Positions 16,902 through 24,797 are shown, counted from the first letter of the stretch. The stretch: 33,786 bases of DNA from Novosphingobium sp. (GCF_030699305.1 NZ_JAUYNB010000031.1:70492-104277); one strand, 5' to 3'. Numbers and translations: made by a program. The notes: a model not told the origin generated them from the sequence alone.

Positions 16902-17941
16902 ACGACATGACCCCTATCGCCAAGGTCCAGACCACGCTGAAGGACTGGGAAACTGATCAGGAAGTGCGCTGGTGCCCCGGCTGCGGTGACTACGCGATCC
17001 TGAAAGCGGTGCAGCGCACCTTGCCGGAACTGGGCGCGGACCCATCCAAGACGGTGTTCGTATCAGGCATCGGTTGCTCCAGCCGGTTCCCCTACTACGT
17101 TGAAAGCTATGGCTTCCACACCATTCACGGGCGCGCTCCGGCGTTTGCCACGGGGATCAAGCTGGCTAATCCGGAACTGGATGTCTGGCTGGTGACGGGT
17201 GACGGTGATGGGATGTCGATCGGCGGCAACCACACGATGCACGTGCTGCGCCGCAATCTGAACTGTCAGATCATGTTGTTCAACAACGAGATCTACGGGC
17301 TGACCAAGGGCCAGTATTCGCCCACCAGCCGCCAGGGCACCAACAGCCCGACGACACCGCTGGGCTCGGTCGACCGTCCGGCCAGCCCCTGTGCCTTTGC
17401 CCTGGGCGCGGGTGCGCGGTTCATCGCGCGCGGGTTCGACGTGTCGAAGGAACTGCCCAGCGTGCTGAAGGCGGCTTACGCCCACCGCGGCGCGGCCTTC
17501 ATCGAAATCTTCCAGAACTGCATCGTCTACAACAAGGACCGGTTCGAGGAATTCGCCGCCCCGAAGGGCGCCGAAGACCGGCAGCTGTGGCTCAAGGCTG
17601 GCGAACCGATGCTGTTCGGCAAAGGCACCAAGGGCATTGCGCTGGATGTCGAAGCGCTGACGCTGAAAGTCGTCGACGTGGCGGACGGCGATTGGCAGGC
17701 GGCCGGCGTGATCGTGCATGACGTCACCAACCGCTCAATCGCACACATGCTGGTGGAAATGCCGTTCGGTCCGTTCCCGATGGCCCTCGGCGTGCTCTAC
17801 GACGATCCGCGCCCGACGTTCGAAGACGCCGTGCTGGGCCAGGACGCCAAGTCCCGCGAAGGCAAGGTCGCCGACCTCGGCAAGCTGCTCGCCAAGGGGC
17901 AGACGTGGACGGTGGACGACCACGAAGGGCATCCGGCTTAA
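16898..17941 (+). CDS. korB: 2-oxoacid:ferredoxin oxidoreductase beta subunit
   Basis: Thiamine-diphosphate and iron-sulfur subunit partner of KorA, 347 residues. WCPGCGDYAIL gives Cys26 and Cys29; Cys60 (GIGCSSRFP) and Cys208 (FQNCIVYN) complete a four-cysteine set expected to bind one [4Fe-4S] cluster. The ThDP/Mg motif runs GDGDGMSIGGNH (101-112) to FNN (128-130). GLTKGQYSPTS is the family substrate-side segment. ATG 16898 overlaps the korA stop (ATGA), so the two are translationally coupled. The C-terminal DDPRPTFEDAV is also typical. The inverted-repeat cassette containing the GxxExxY gene begins 3 bp after the stop codon, leaving no room for a terminator before it. Confidence 0.94.
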   Translation: MNDMTPIAKVQTTLKDWETDQEVRWCPGCGDYAILKAVQRTLPELGADPSKTVFVSGIGCSSRFPYYVESYGFHTIHGRAPAFATGIKLANPELDVWLVTGDGDGMSIGGNHTMHVLRRNLNCQIMLFNNEIYGLTKGQYSPTSRQGTNSPTTPLGSVDRPASPCAFALGAGARFIARGFDVSKELPSVLKAAYAHRGAAFIEIFQNCIVYNKDRFEEFAAPKGAEDRQLWLKAGEPMLFGKGTKGIALDVEALTLKVVDVADGDWQAAGVIVHDVTNRSIAHMLVEMPFGPFPMALGVLYDDPRPTFEDAVLGQDAKSREGKVADLGKLLAKGQTWTVDDHEGHPA

Positions 17942-17944
17942 GGG

Positions 17945-17975
17945 ATTTGGTGTCACACGAAGACACGAAGATGTT
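17945..17975 (+). repeat. left inverted repeat of the GxxExxY cassette
   Basis: 31-bp segment that matches the reverse complement of 18380-18410 at 26 of 31 positions. It contains two adjacent copies of ACACGAAG (17955-17962 and 17963-17970), ending at the ATG of the GxxExxY gene. The right-hand arm has one copy of the unit diverged (ACACAAAG). Confidence 0.85.
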
Positions 17976-18375
17976 GCATCCGGATCGACTGGAGGCAATC
18001 ACTCGCAGTGTCATTGATTGTGGCTACCATATTCATCGGGATCTTGGTCCGGGTCTGCTGGAATCGGCCTATGAGGCGCTGCTAGCGGCAGCACTCAGCA
18101 ATGCTGGACTTTCGGTACGGCGGCAGGTTTCGGTTGCGATGAATTATCGGGGCATTGCCGTCGACAACGCCTTCAAGGTCGATTTGTTGGTCGAAGACAC
18201 TTTGATTATCGAACTGAAATCGATCGAGCGTCTGGCACCGGTTCATGCAAAGCAGGTTTTGACTTATCTTCGATTGATGCAACTCCCGCTGGGTCTGCTG
18301 ATGAATTTCGGTCAAACGACCTTCAAGGATGGCCTTCGACGCGTGGCCAACGACTATTACGCTCCTGGTGGTTAG
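17971..18375 (+). CDS. GxxExxY family protein
   Basis: Small protein of unknown role, 134 residues, belonging to the GxxExxY family of likely PD-(D/E)xK-like fold. The name motif is GLLESAY with Gly28, Glu31 and Tyr34. A nuclease-like set follows: Asp71, Glu81 and Lys83 in VDLLVEDTLIIELK, then HAKQVLTYLRLMQLPLGLLMNFG. These residues are intact, so catalysis on nucleic acid is possible but unproven. ATG 17971 has only GAAG directly before it; GTG 17950 is in frame with AGGGA 4 bases upstream and would add VSHEDTK encoded by the repeat. Composition is visibly less GC-rich than neighbours (TTG, TTT, GAT codons more frequent). It lies between inverted repeats, 29 bp after korB, and looks inserted. 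Confidence 0.85.
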   Translation: MLHPDRLEAITRSVIDCGYHIHRDLGPGLLESAYEALLAAALSNAGLSVRRQVSVAMNYRGIAVDNAFKVDLLVEDTLIIELKSIERLAPVHAKQVLTYLRLMQLPLGLLMNFGQTTFKDGLRRVANDYYAPGG

Positions 18376-18379
18376 GCGA

Positions 18380-18410
18380 AACATCTTCGTGGCTTTGTGT
18401 GAAGCAAAAT
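18380..18410 (-). repeat. right inverted repeat of the GxxExxY cassette
   Basis: Reverse complement matches 17945-17975 at 26 of 31 positions, including an uninterrupted 12-base identity CACGAAGATGTT-type core. It starts 4 bp after the GxxExxY stop and ends one base before the GTG start of the next gene, replacing that gene's normal leader. Confidence 0.85.
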
Positions 18411-18411
18411 A

Positions 18412-19344
18412 GTGGACAACGTCACCCATTCCCTGATCGGTGCCGCGCTGGGGCAGGCTGGTCTCAAGCGCCGGACTGGCCTCGCCATGCCCGCGTTGAT
18501 CATCGGTGCGAACTTGCCCGATCTGGATGCAAGCTGCTTCCTCTGGCTGGACGGGACCGAGCATCTGGGGTTCCGGCGCGGGATTACGCATGGGCCGCCG
18601 GCGATGCTGCTGCTGCCGCTGGTGCTGGCCGGGCTGTTGTGGGGCTATGACCGCTGGCAAACCCGGCGCGGCACCCGGCCGGAAGGGCGGCTGCCAGTCA
18701 GCTTTGCGTGGCTCTATATCCTCAGCCTGATCGGCTGCATCAGCCATCCGCTGTTCGACTGGTTCAACAATTACGGCATCCGCCTGCTTGAGCCGTTTTC
18801 GAGCCGCTGGTTCTATGGCGATACGCTGTTCATCATCGACATCTGGGTGCTGGCGATGCTGGGCCTGGGCGTCTGGCAATCGCGGCGGCGGGAGCGGGAC
18901 GGGGCAGAGCGCCCGGCGCGCCCGGCCCGCGCGGCGCTGATTGCGCTGGCGGGCTATGTCGGCCTGAACATGGTGCTCAGCCAGGTGTCGGCCGATCTGG
19001 CGCGGATGCGCGAGCCTTATCCCGCAACCGTGGTGTCGCAGCCGGTGCCGTTGGCGTTTTGGCGGCGCGAAATCCTGTGGCGCAGCGGGGACCGGCACGG
19101 AGCCTATGACTGGTCGCTGTTCGGCGGGGCCAAGGCTGTTGATGTGCAGGGTCGCCCGACGAACATGGCCGATCCGCGCATCACTGCCTGGGCAAAGGGG
19201 AATGCCGGTGCAGAGGCGTTCCTGTTCTGGAGCCGGATGCCACTGGCCGAGGTGGGACCAAAGGGCATCTTGCTGACCGACCAGCGTTTCGCGCAATCTC
19301 CGGCACGATCCGGATTTACGGTAACACTGAAACCCAAACCATGA
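18412..19344 (+). CDS. metal-dependent hydrolase, YdjM/DUF457-like membrane protein
   Basis: 310-residue inner-membrane protein of the YdjM-like 'metal-dependent hydrolase' family. The conserved N-terminus DNVTHSLIGAALGQ, then ANLPDLDA, RRGITHGP and HPLFDWFNNYG provide His/Asp residues likely to bind a metal. Four to five hydrophobic segments are visible (about 25-45, 62-80, 98-115, 140-158, 178-195). The C-terminal third is soluble (WRREILWRSGDRHGAYDW). Start is GTG 18412; its leader is formed by the right repeat of the preceding cassette and shows no good Shine-Dalgarno, so expression may depend on readthrough. The stop overlaps the photolyase start by 4 bp (ATGA). The enzyme activity is not established for the family. 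Confidence 0.82.
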   Translation: MDNVTHSLIGAALGQAGLKRRTGLAMPALIIGANLPDLDASCFLWLDGTEHLGFRRGITHGPPAMLLLPLVLAGLLWGYDRWQTRRGTRPEGRLPVSFAWLYILSLIGCISHPLFDWFNNYGIRLLEPFSSRWFYGDTLFIIDIWVLAMLGLGVWQSRRRERDGAERPARPARAALIALAGYVGLNMVLSQVSADLARMREPYPATVVSQPVPLAFWRREILWRSGDRHGAYDWSLFGGAKAVDVQGRPTNMADPRITAWAKGNAGAEAFLFWSRMPLAEVGPKGILLTDQRFAQSPARSGFTVTLKPKP

Positions 19345-20705
19345 CCACCCCCTCCATCGTCTGGCTGCGGCGCGACTTGCGGTTGGCAGATCAGGCCGCT
19401 TTCTACGCCGCCTCACAGGCCGGGCCGGTGATCCCGGTCTATGTGCTGGATGACGATACGCCCCGCCACCGCCGGATGGGCGGCGCGTCACGCTGGTGGC
19501 TGCATCATTCGCTGGAGCGTCTGGATGCCGATCTGCGCGCACGCGGATCGCGGCTGATCCTGCGGCGCGGCAAGGTGGACGAGGTGCTGCCCGCGCTGGC
19601 GGCCGAAACCGGGGCGAGCGCGGTCCATGCGCTCCACCATTACGAGCCGTGGTGGCGCAATGCCGAACGCGCGGTGGGCAAGGCTATGCCGCTGCACCTC
19701 CACCACGGCAACACGCTGGCCCCGCCGGGATCGGTGCTGACCGGCAGCGGCACACCGTTCAAGATCTTCACCCCGTTCTGGCGCGCGCTGAGTGAGCGGA
19801 TGCCGCCCGCGCCGCCGCTGCCGGTCCCGGACCTGACCGCGCCCACCCATTGGCCTGCCAGCGATCCGCTGGACAGCTGGGGTCTGCTGCCGATCAAGCC
19901 GGACTGGGCAGGCGGCTTTCGCGCGGAATGGACGCCGGGCGAGGGCGGGGCGCTGGAGCGGCTGGAAACCTTCGTGCGCCGCGCGCCGAAATATGCGGAG
20001 CATCGCAACCTGCCATCGATGGAAGGAACGTCACGGCTGTCGGCGCACCTGCATTTCGGGGAAGTCTCGCCCGCCATGGTCTGGCACCGGACGGCGGCTG
20101 CGGGCGGATCAGTGGCGACGTTCCTGGGGGAGATCGGCTGGCGCGAATATGCCCAGAACGTGATCGTCCAGTTGCCCGACTATGGCAACCGCAACGCGCG
20201 CGAGGCTTATGACCGGTTCCCGTGGCGTGCAGGGCCGGATGCCGACGCGGATTTTGCCGCCTGGACGCAGGGGCGTACCGGCTATCCCATCGTCGATGCC
20301 GGGATGCGGCAGCTGTGGGTATCGGGCTGGATGCACAACCGGGTGCGGATGATTGCCGCCAGCTTCCTGATCAAGCACCTGCTGGTCGACTGGCGGCGCG
20401 GCGATCAGTGGTTCTGGGACACGCTGGTCGATGCCGATTACGGATCGAACGCGGTCAACTGGCAATGGAGCGCCGGGACGGGCGTGGACAGTAACATGTT
20501 CGTGCGGATCATGGCCCCGCTGACCCAGTCGCCCAAGTTCGATGCGGGCGATTATATCCGCCAGTGGGTGCCGGAATTGGCGCACCTGTCGGATCTTGAA
20601 ATCCACGATCCGGTCAAGCCGGTGCGCGGTTATCCGCAAAAGATCGTCGATCACGCCGCCGCGCGCGCGCGGGCGCTGGCGGCGCATCAAGCACTGAAAG
20701 GCTAG
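19341..20705 (+). CDS. phrB: deoxyribodipyrimidine photolyase (cryptochrome/photolyase family)
   Basis: FAD-dependent, light-driven repair of cyclobutane pyrimidine dimers. It has 454 residues. The N-terminal antenna domain begins SIVWLRRDLRLADQAA (about 5-20), ending near residue 130. The helical FAD domain has TSRLSAHLHFGEVSP (about 230-245), FLGEIGWREYAQNVI, WMHNRVRMIAASFLIKHLLVDWRRGDQWFWDTLVDADYGSN-type core (split over about 330-375), and NWQWSAGTGVD. The W/N/R residues that line the FAD and lesion pockets are present, which favours a true class I CPD photolyase over a cryptochrome. It is translationally coupled to the upstream membrane-protein gene by ATGA. It is convergent with the lacI-type gene 200 bp away. 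Confidence 0.92.
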   Translation: MTTPSIVWLRRDLRLADQAAFYAASQAGPVIPVYVLDDDTPRHRRMGGASRWWLHHSLERLDADLRARGSRLILRRGKVDEVLPALAAETGASAVHALHHYEPWWRNAERAVGKAMPLHLHHGNTLAPPGSVLTGSGTPFKIFTPFWRALSERMPPAPPLPVPDLTAPTHWPASDPLDSWGLLPIKPDWAGGFRAEWTPGEGGALERLETFVRRAPKYAEHRNLPSMEGTSRLSAHLHFGEVSPAMVWHRTAAAGGSVATFLGEIGWREYAQNVIVQLPDYGNRNAREAYDRFPWRAGPDADADFAAWTQGRTGYPIVDAGMRQLWVSGWMHNRVRMIAASFLIKHLLVDWRRGDQWFWDTLVDADYGSNAVNWQWSAGTGVDSNMFVRIMAPLTQSPKFDAGDYIRQWVPELAHLSDLEIHDPVKPVRGYPQKIVDHAAARARALAAHQALKG

Positions 20706-20735
20706 GGAGCCACCAGTCACAGTGGTCCGCCGACT

Positions 20736-20871
20736 GTCATCCGGAACTTGGTTCAGGATCCATCTCTCGGCAAGTGCAGGGCCAACTGATCGTGGCTGCG
20801 GTGTCGTTGCGCTGAACCAGCTTCGCTCTGCACGCGCGGCACGATGGATGCTGAAACAAGTTCAGCATGAC
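20736..20871. repeat. imperfect inverted repeat between phrB and lacI-type gene
   Basis: Arms 20736-20763 and 20844-20871 are reverse complements at 24 of 28 positions (right arm ends AACAAGTTCAGCATGAC). They are separated by 80 bp of non-coding sequence that itself contains CTGAACCAGCTTCG. The architecture is that of a dispersed intergenic repeat of the MITE or REP-pair type; no coding capacity. The remainder of the 200-bp gap (20706-20905) shows nothing else. Confidence 0.8.
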
Positions 20872-20905
20872 GACATTTGAGGGGAGCGGGCGGGCTGGGG
20901 CGGAC

Positions 20906-21955
20906 CTAGCCCCGCCGCGTGCTTTCACGGGCCAGCAGCGTCACCGGTACGCGGCGTGGTTTGTGGGCGTTGCCGGCGATCACGGCGAGCAGCTTGTCCA
21001 CCAGCATCGCCCCGGCGGCGGTGAAATCGGGTTGGATGCTCGACAGCGGCGGCATGGCGTGGGCGCTGGCGCGGATGCCGTCGAAGCCGATTAACCCGCA
21101 GTCCTGCGGCACGCGGGTGCCGGTTTCGGTGAGTTCGCGCAGGACGCCCAGCGCCAGTTCGTCGCACACCGCAAACACCGCATCGAACGGCTGGCCGCTG
21201 GCCTTCAGCGCGCGGACGGCGCGGCGGCCTTGTTCTTCGCGGCTGAGGCCTTCCTCGATTTCCACCAATGACGGTTCAAGGCCAGCAGCGCGGATCGCTT
21301 CGCAATATCCGTCATAGCGTTCCTTGAACTGGCGCTGCAGCGACTGCTCGGAGCCGACGCACACGATCTGGCGAAAGCCCGCCTCGATCAGGTGGTCGGT
21401 CGCCAGCACGGCCCCGGCGTGGTTGTCGCTGCGGATCCATTCGAGGTCGTCGAACGGTGAGCCCCAGCACACCAGTTTCATGCCGGACTGGCCCAGATCG
21501 CGGTAATAATTCCACGCGTCCAGGTTCTGGGTCGTGCCGATCACGATCAGTCCGTCGGCCTTGCGGCGTTCCTCGTACCGGCCCGACAGGTTTTGCGGCC
21601 CGTCCTGAAAGCTGACCAGCGTCTCATAGCCGCGCGTCGAGGCAGCGGCGCAGATCGTGCCGAGCAGCGAATAGGTGAACGGGTTGAGGTCCTTGCGGTC
21701 TTCATCCGGGCGGCAGATCACCACCACCGCCAGCGTGCCCGTCTTGCCGGTGCGCAGCCGCGCGGCGTTTTCATCGACGGAATAGTTCAGGCGGCGAGCC
21801 GCTTCGGCCACGCGCAGCCGGGTTGCCTCGCTCACCACCGGGTCGCCCGCCAGCGCGCGCGAAACTGTGGACTGGCTGACACCCGCTTCGGCCGCCACGT
21901 CGAACGAAGTCACGCGGTAGCTGCGTGCCTTGGCCTTGCTGTTGTCCCCATCCAT
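20906..21955 (-). CDS. LacI-family transcriptional regulator
   Basis: 349-residue repressor-type regulator. The helix-turn-helix is at about 15-40 (VTSFDVAAEAGVSQSTVSRALAGDPVVSEATRLRV), followed by the hinge helix AARRLNYSVDENAARLR. The periplasmic-binding-protein-like effector domain starts TGTLAVVV and contains DGLIVIGT, DNHAGAVLATDHLIEAGFRQIVCVGS, DAVFAVCDELALGVLRELTETGTRVPQDCGLIGFDG and SSIQPDF. It is intact. ATG 21953-21955 is used; an ATG 12 codons upstream lies inside the preceding SDR gene's stop region. The effector is unknown; a sugar or sugar acid would be usual. It is the last gene of a run whose preceding member is an SDR 10 bp away, suggesting that it controls its own operon or a distant sugar locus. 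Confidence 0.92.
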   Translation of the reverse strand: MDGDNSKAKARSYRVTSFDVAAEAGVSQSTVSRALAGDPVVSEATRLRVAEAARRLNYSVDENAARLRTGKTGTLAVVVICRPDEDRKDLNPFTYSLLGTICAAASTRGYETLVSFQDGPQNLSGRYEERRKADGLIVIGTTQNLDAWNYYRDLGQSGMKLVCWGSPFDDLEWIRSDNHAGAVLATDHLIEAGFRQIVCVGSEQSLQRQFKERYDGYCEAIRAAGLEPSLVEIEEGLSREEQGRRAVRALKASGQPFDAVFAVCDELALGVLRELTETGTRVPQDCGLIGFDGIRASAHAMPPLSSIQPDFTAAGAMLVDKLLAVIAGNAHKPRRVPVTLLARESTRRG

Positions 21956-21965
21956 CGAAGCGCCT

Positions 21966-22748
21966 TCACATTGCGGAGATGCCGCCGTCAAGCTTCAGCT
22001 CGGCCCCGGTCATGAACCGGGATTCGTCGCTGGCGAGGTACAGCACGCCGTTGGCGATGTCATCTGGCACACCGACGCGCTTCAGCGGGATCTGGCGGGC
22101 CAGCTTGCTCATCACCACATCCTTCGGGTGGCCCGAACTGGCGGCGATGCCATCGAGGATCGGGGTGTCGACGAAGGTCGGATGGACCGAGTTGCTGCGG
22201 ATGTCCCAGCCCATCTTGGCACAATAGAGCGCGACCGATTTCGACAGCATCCACACCGCCGCCTTGCTGGCGTTATAGCCCGGCATCGTATCGCTGGCGA
22301 TCAACCCGGCGATGGACGAGATATTGATGATCGAGCCCGGCTGATGATCCCTCATCAGCGGCAGCGCCTTCTGGCAGCCCAGGAACACCGAATCGACGTT
22401 GATCGCAAAGCCCCGGTGCCATTCCGCCAGTGTGCAGGTTTCGATATTGCCGCGTACGCCAACACCAGCGTTGTTGACCAGCACCGAGAGGCCGCCCATC
22501 GCCTCGGACGCGTAGTCGACCACGTCAATCCACTGGTCTTCCTGCGTCACGTCCAGCGCGGCGGAAAAGGCCGTGCCCGCACCGAGTTCGGCGTTGATCG
22601 CGGCGGCCTGCGCAGCCGCGCCGACTGCGTTGATATCGGCCAGCAGCACTTGCGCACCTTCGCGGGCCAGCATCCATGCCTGCGCCGCGCCAAGCCCCTG
22701 CGCCGCGCCGGTGATCAGCGCCTTTTTGCCCGCAACCCGTCCTGTCAT
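21966..22748 (-). CDS. SDR family NAD-dependent oxidoreductase
   Basis: 260-residue classical SDR. TGAAQGLG is at 13-20; Asp38 at the end of strand beta-2 (LLADIN) indicates a preference for NAD(H) over NADP(H). NNAG is at 92-95; Ser145, Tyr158 and Lys162 form the catalytic set (YNASK). The C-terminal LARQIPLKRVGVPDDIANGVLYLASDESRFMTGAELKLDGG is typical of glucose/3-hydroxysteroid-type dehydrogenases. The substrate is unknown. It sits 4 bp after the NUDIX gene and 10 bp before the LacI regulator gene, which suggests that its substrate or product is related to the regulator's effector. Confidence 0.88.
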   Translation of the reverse strand: MTGRVAGKKALITGAAQGLGAAQAWMLAREGAQVLLADINAVGAAAQAAAINAELGAGTAFSAALDVTQEDQWIDVVDYASEAMGGLSVLVNNAGVGVRGNIETCTLAEWHRGFAINVDSVFLGCQKALPLMRDHQPGSIINISSIAGLIASDTMPGYNASKAAVWMLSKSVALYCAKMGWDIRSNSVHPTFVDTPILDGIAASSGHPKDVVMSKLARQIPLKRVGVPDDIANGVLYLASDESRFMTGAELKLDGGISAM

Positions 22749-22752
22749 GTGC

Positions 22753-23283
22753 TTACTCTCCCGTCAGAAACACCGGGCCGAGCAACATCAGCAGCCGCAC
22801 GTCGATGCCAAGCCCGCGTGCGCGCGATTCGGTGATGAACTGCCCGATCCCGGTTATCGGTACACGATGGACGGTGATGTCCTCGCCGTCCACCCCTCCG
22901 CCCGGGCCGATCTGGGTCAGGCCGTGGGCGCGCAGCAGGGTGAAGCTTTCGCTGACCATGCCGGGCGAGGAATAGTATTCGCCCAGGCTTTCCATCCGCG
23001 CGGCGCGATAGCCGGTTTCCTCTTCCAGCTCGCGCGCGGCGGCATCGGTCGCGTCCTCATCCTCGCCGTGATCGCCGATCAGCCCAGCGGGCAATTCGAT
23101 ACAGGGGCGGCCCAGCGGCACGCGAAACTGTTCGACCAGAATGACGTGGTTTTCAGCGTCGATCGCCAGGATCACCGCCGCCTTGATCCCGCGCGAGCGA
23201 GAGACATACTCCCACTTGCCCTTGACCTTTGCGGTGATGAATTTGCCTTGCCAGACGGTTTGTTCGGGTTGTTCGATAGCCAT
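22753..23283 (-). CDS. NUDIX hydrolase, ADP-ribose pyrophosphatase-like
   Basis: 176-residue NUDIX enzyme that probably splits ADP-ribose or another nucleotide-sugar to AMP and sugar phosphate. The NUDIX box has Gly70-x5-Glu76-x7-Arg84-Glu85-Leu-x-Glu88-Glu89-x-Gly91-Tyr92. The upstream VEQFRVPLGRPCIELPAGLI and the downstream YYSSPGMVSESFTL are the segments that characterise the ADP-ribose pyrophosphatase subgroup, including the proline after the box. The start is ATG 23281-23283, 9 bp after the TPM gene stop. It belongs to the lemA-TPM-TPM-NUDIX-SDR-lacI run. The exact substrate is not provable here. Confidence 0.87.
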   Translation of the reverse strand: MAIEQPEQTVWQGKFITAKVKGKWEYVSRSRGIKAAVILAIDAENHVILVEQFRVPLGRPCIELPAGLIGDHGEDEDATDAAARELEEETGYRAARMESLGEYYSSPGMVSESFTLLRAHGLTQIGPGGGVDGEDITVHRVPITGIGQFITESRARGLGIDVRLLMLLGPVFLTGE

Positions 23284-23292
23284 TCCGGCTAC

Positions 23293-23976
23293 TTAGACTT
23301 CAATCAGGCGGTCCGGCAATTCGTTCCGGTCATTTTCGGCGCGGGGGAAGTGCTGCGCCAGCACGGTGCCAACTTGGCCAACTGCCGCGATCATCCCGTC
23401 GGCCAGGTTGCCGGCGCGGATGTGGGTCAGCATTGCGGACATTGCCTCACCCCAGATTTCGGGGGCAACTTGTGCGGCAATGGCGGAATCCGCCACGATC
23501 TCGGCGCGGTGTTCGCGCAGGCTGACATAGATCAGGATGCCGGTGTGGCCATCGGTGCGGCGTTCCGCGCCGACCTTGAAGCAGGTGATCGCGCGGGCGC
23601 GAACGCGGGCGGCCTTGATGTGGCGCGGGATCAGGAACCACTTGGCCGGCGGCCAGAGCTGGAACAGCAGCACGCCGATGAATTTCAGGATCGCGAAGCT
23701 GGCCCCCAGTGTCAGCACGGCGGCGGGCGTCCAGGCGCGGTCCCAGTGGCCCATGATCCGGTCGTACAGACCCAGATAGAAGTCGGGGAAGATCGACAGC
23801 ACGGTCAGCGCAGTGAACGCCGCGAGCGCAGCCCAGGCGAGTGCGATATCGGTATAGCCGTCGGACCGGTCGGTCACGATCGTCACGATTTCGCCCGCGC
23901 TGTGCTGCTCGGCGGCGTGGACGGCCGCTGAAATGCGGGCGTGATCGGCGGGGGAAAGGAGGAGGGGCGGGGTCAT
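23293..23976 (-). CDS. TPM-domain membrane protein (second of pair)
   Basis: 227-residue TPM/DUF477-domain protein without a signal peptide. The N-terminal part (LSPADHARISAAVHAAEQHSAGEIVTIVTDRSDGY) and C-terminal part (GHTGILIYVSLREHRAEIVADSAI, IWGEAMSAMLTHIRAGNLADGM) make the TPM fold. Between them lie hydrophobic segments at about 44-64 and 83-106, so the fold is split by membrane helices. This interrupted form is a recognised TPM subtype that occurs next to YgcG-type proteins. The start shares its last base with the previous gene's stop (TAATG), so translation is coupled. The function is unknown; the context with LemA suggests an envelope role. Confidence 0.82.
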   Translation of the reverse strand: MTPPLLLSPADHARISAAVHAAEQHSAGEIVTIVTDRSDGYTDIALAWAALAAFTALTVLSIFPDFYLGLYDRIMGHWDRAWTPAAVLTLGASFAILKFIGVLLFQLWPPAKWFLIPRHIKAARVRARAITCFKVGAERRTDGHTGILIYVSLREHRAEIVADSAIAAQVAPEIWGEAMSAMLTHIRAGNLADGMIAAVGQVGTVLAQHFPRAENDRNELPDRLIEV

Positions 23977-24797
23977 TACCAGTCTCCTGAGGCGCCGCCG
24001 CCGTCGAATCCGCCGCCGCCGCCGCCAAAGCCGCCGAACCCGCCAAAGTCGCTGCCGCCGCCGCTGCTCCAGCCGCTACCGCCACCGCGGGTGGTGTGGT
24101 GTAAAACTTCGCTGAGGCCCCACAGCACGATGCCCGGATCGATCCCGCTGCGCCGCGCGCCGCGGCGAGCGCCCCGGCCGAACACGAACATGAAGAACAG
24201 GATCAGCAGGATCCAGAAGACCACGCTGCCTGCGCTTGCCTGATCGCGTCCGCCCGCTGTCTGGGCGGCAGCGGCGGCTTCGGCGATGGCCTTGGCATCG
24301 GCGGGATCACGGTTCAGTTGCGCGGCGATGGCATCGACTGCCGCGTTGATACCGCCCGCGAAGTTCTTTTCGCGGAACGGCGTCACCATCTGGTCACGGA
24401 TGATCCGGCCCGCCAGCACATCAGGCAAACGTTCCTGCACGCCGCGCGCGGTGTGGATGCGGACCTTGCGCTCGTTCGGGGCGACCAGCAGCAACACGCC
24501 CTGTTCGGTTTCCGCGCCGCCGATGTCCCACGTTTCGGCCAGTTTCTGGGCGTAATCCTCCACCTCCAGCCCATCGAGGGTGGAGACGGTGGCGACAATC
24601 ACCGCGCGACCGGTATCCCGGTTGTAGGCGCGCAGCTTCTGGTCCAGCGCGGCTTCATCCGCATCGGGGATGATCGCCGCCTGATCCAGTACCGGGCCTT
24701 CCGGCCGCGGCGGCAGTTCGGCGTGGGCGGGGGTGCCAGCCACAGTCAACAGGACCGGGGCCAGCACCGCTGCGCACCACAGGAAGAAGCGCCGCAT
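23976..24797 (-). CDS. YgcG-type TPM-domain protein with glycine-rich tail
   Basis: 273-residue protein. Signal peptide at 1-26 (RFFLWCAAVLAPVLLTVAGTPAHA), then a TPM domain (about 36-165) with VLDQAAIIPDADEAALDQKL, DTGRAVIVATVSTLDG, GVLLLVAPNERKVRIHTARGVQERL. A transmembrane helix follows (about 196-213, VVFWILLILFFMFVFG). The last 40 residues are almost only Gly, Ser, Phe and Asp, ending GGGASGDW, the usual YgcG tail. The topology is therefore an exported TPM domain anchored near its C-terminus. It lies 24 bp after lemA and overlaps the second TPM gene by one base. LemA and TPM genes are commonly adjacent in bacteria; the joint function is not settled. Confidence 0.87.
   Translation of the reverse strand: MRRFFLWCAAVLAPVLLTVAGTPAHAELPPRPEGPVLDQAAIIPDADEAALDQKLRAYNRDTGRAVIVATVSTLDGLEVEDYAQKLAETWDIGGAETEQGVLLLVAPNERKVRIHTARGVQERLPDVLAGRIIRDQMVTPFREKNFAGGINAAVDAIAAQLNRDPADAKAIAEAAAAAQTAGGRDQASAGSVVFWILLILFFMFVFGRGARRGARRSGIDPGIVLWGLSEVLHHTTRGGGSGWSSGGGSDFGGFGGFGGGGGGFDGGGASGDW

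Noticed and set aside
24000..24100. GGC-rich run as a possible simple-sequence repeat locus
   Set aside because: It encodes the glycine-rich tail normal for YgcG-type TPM proteins, so no special explanation is required.
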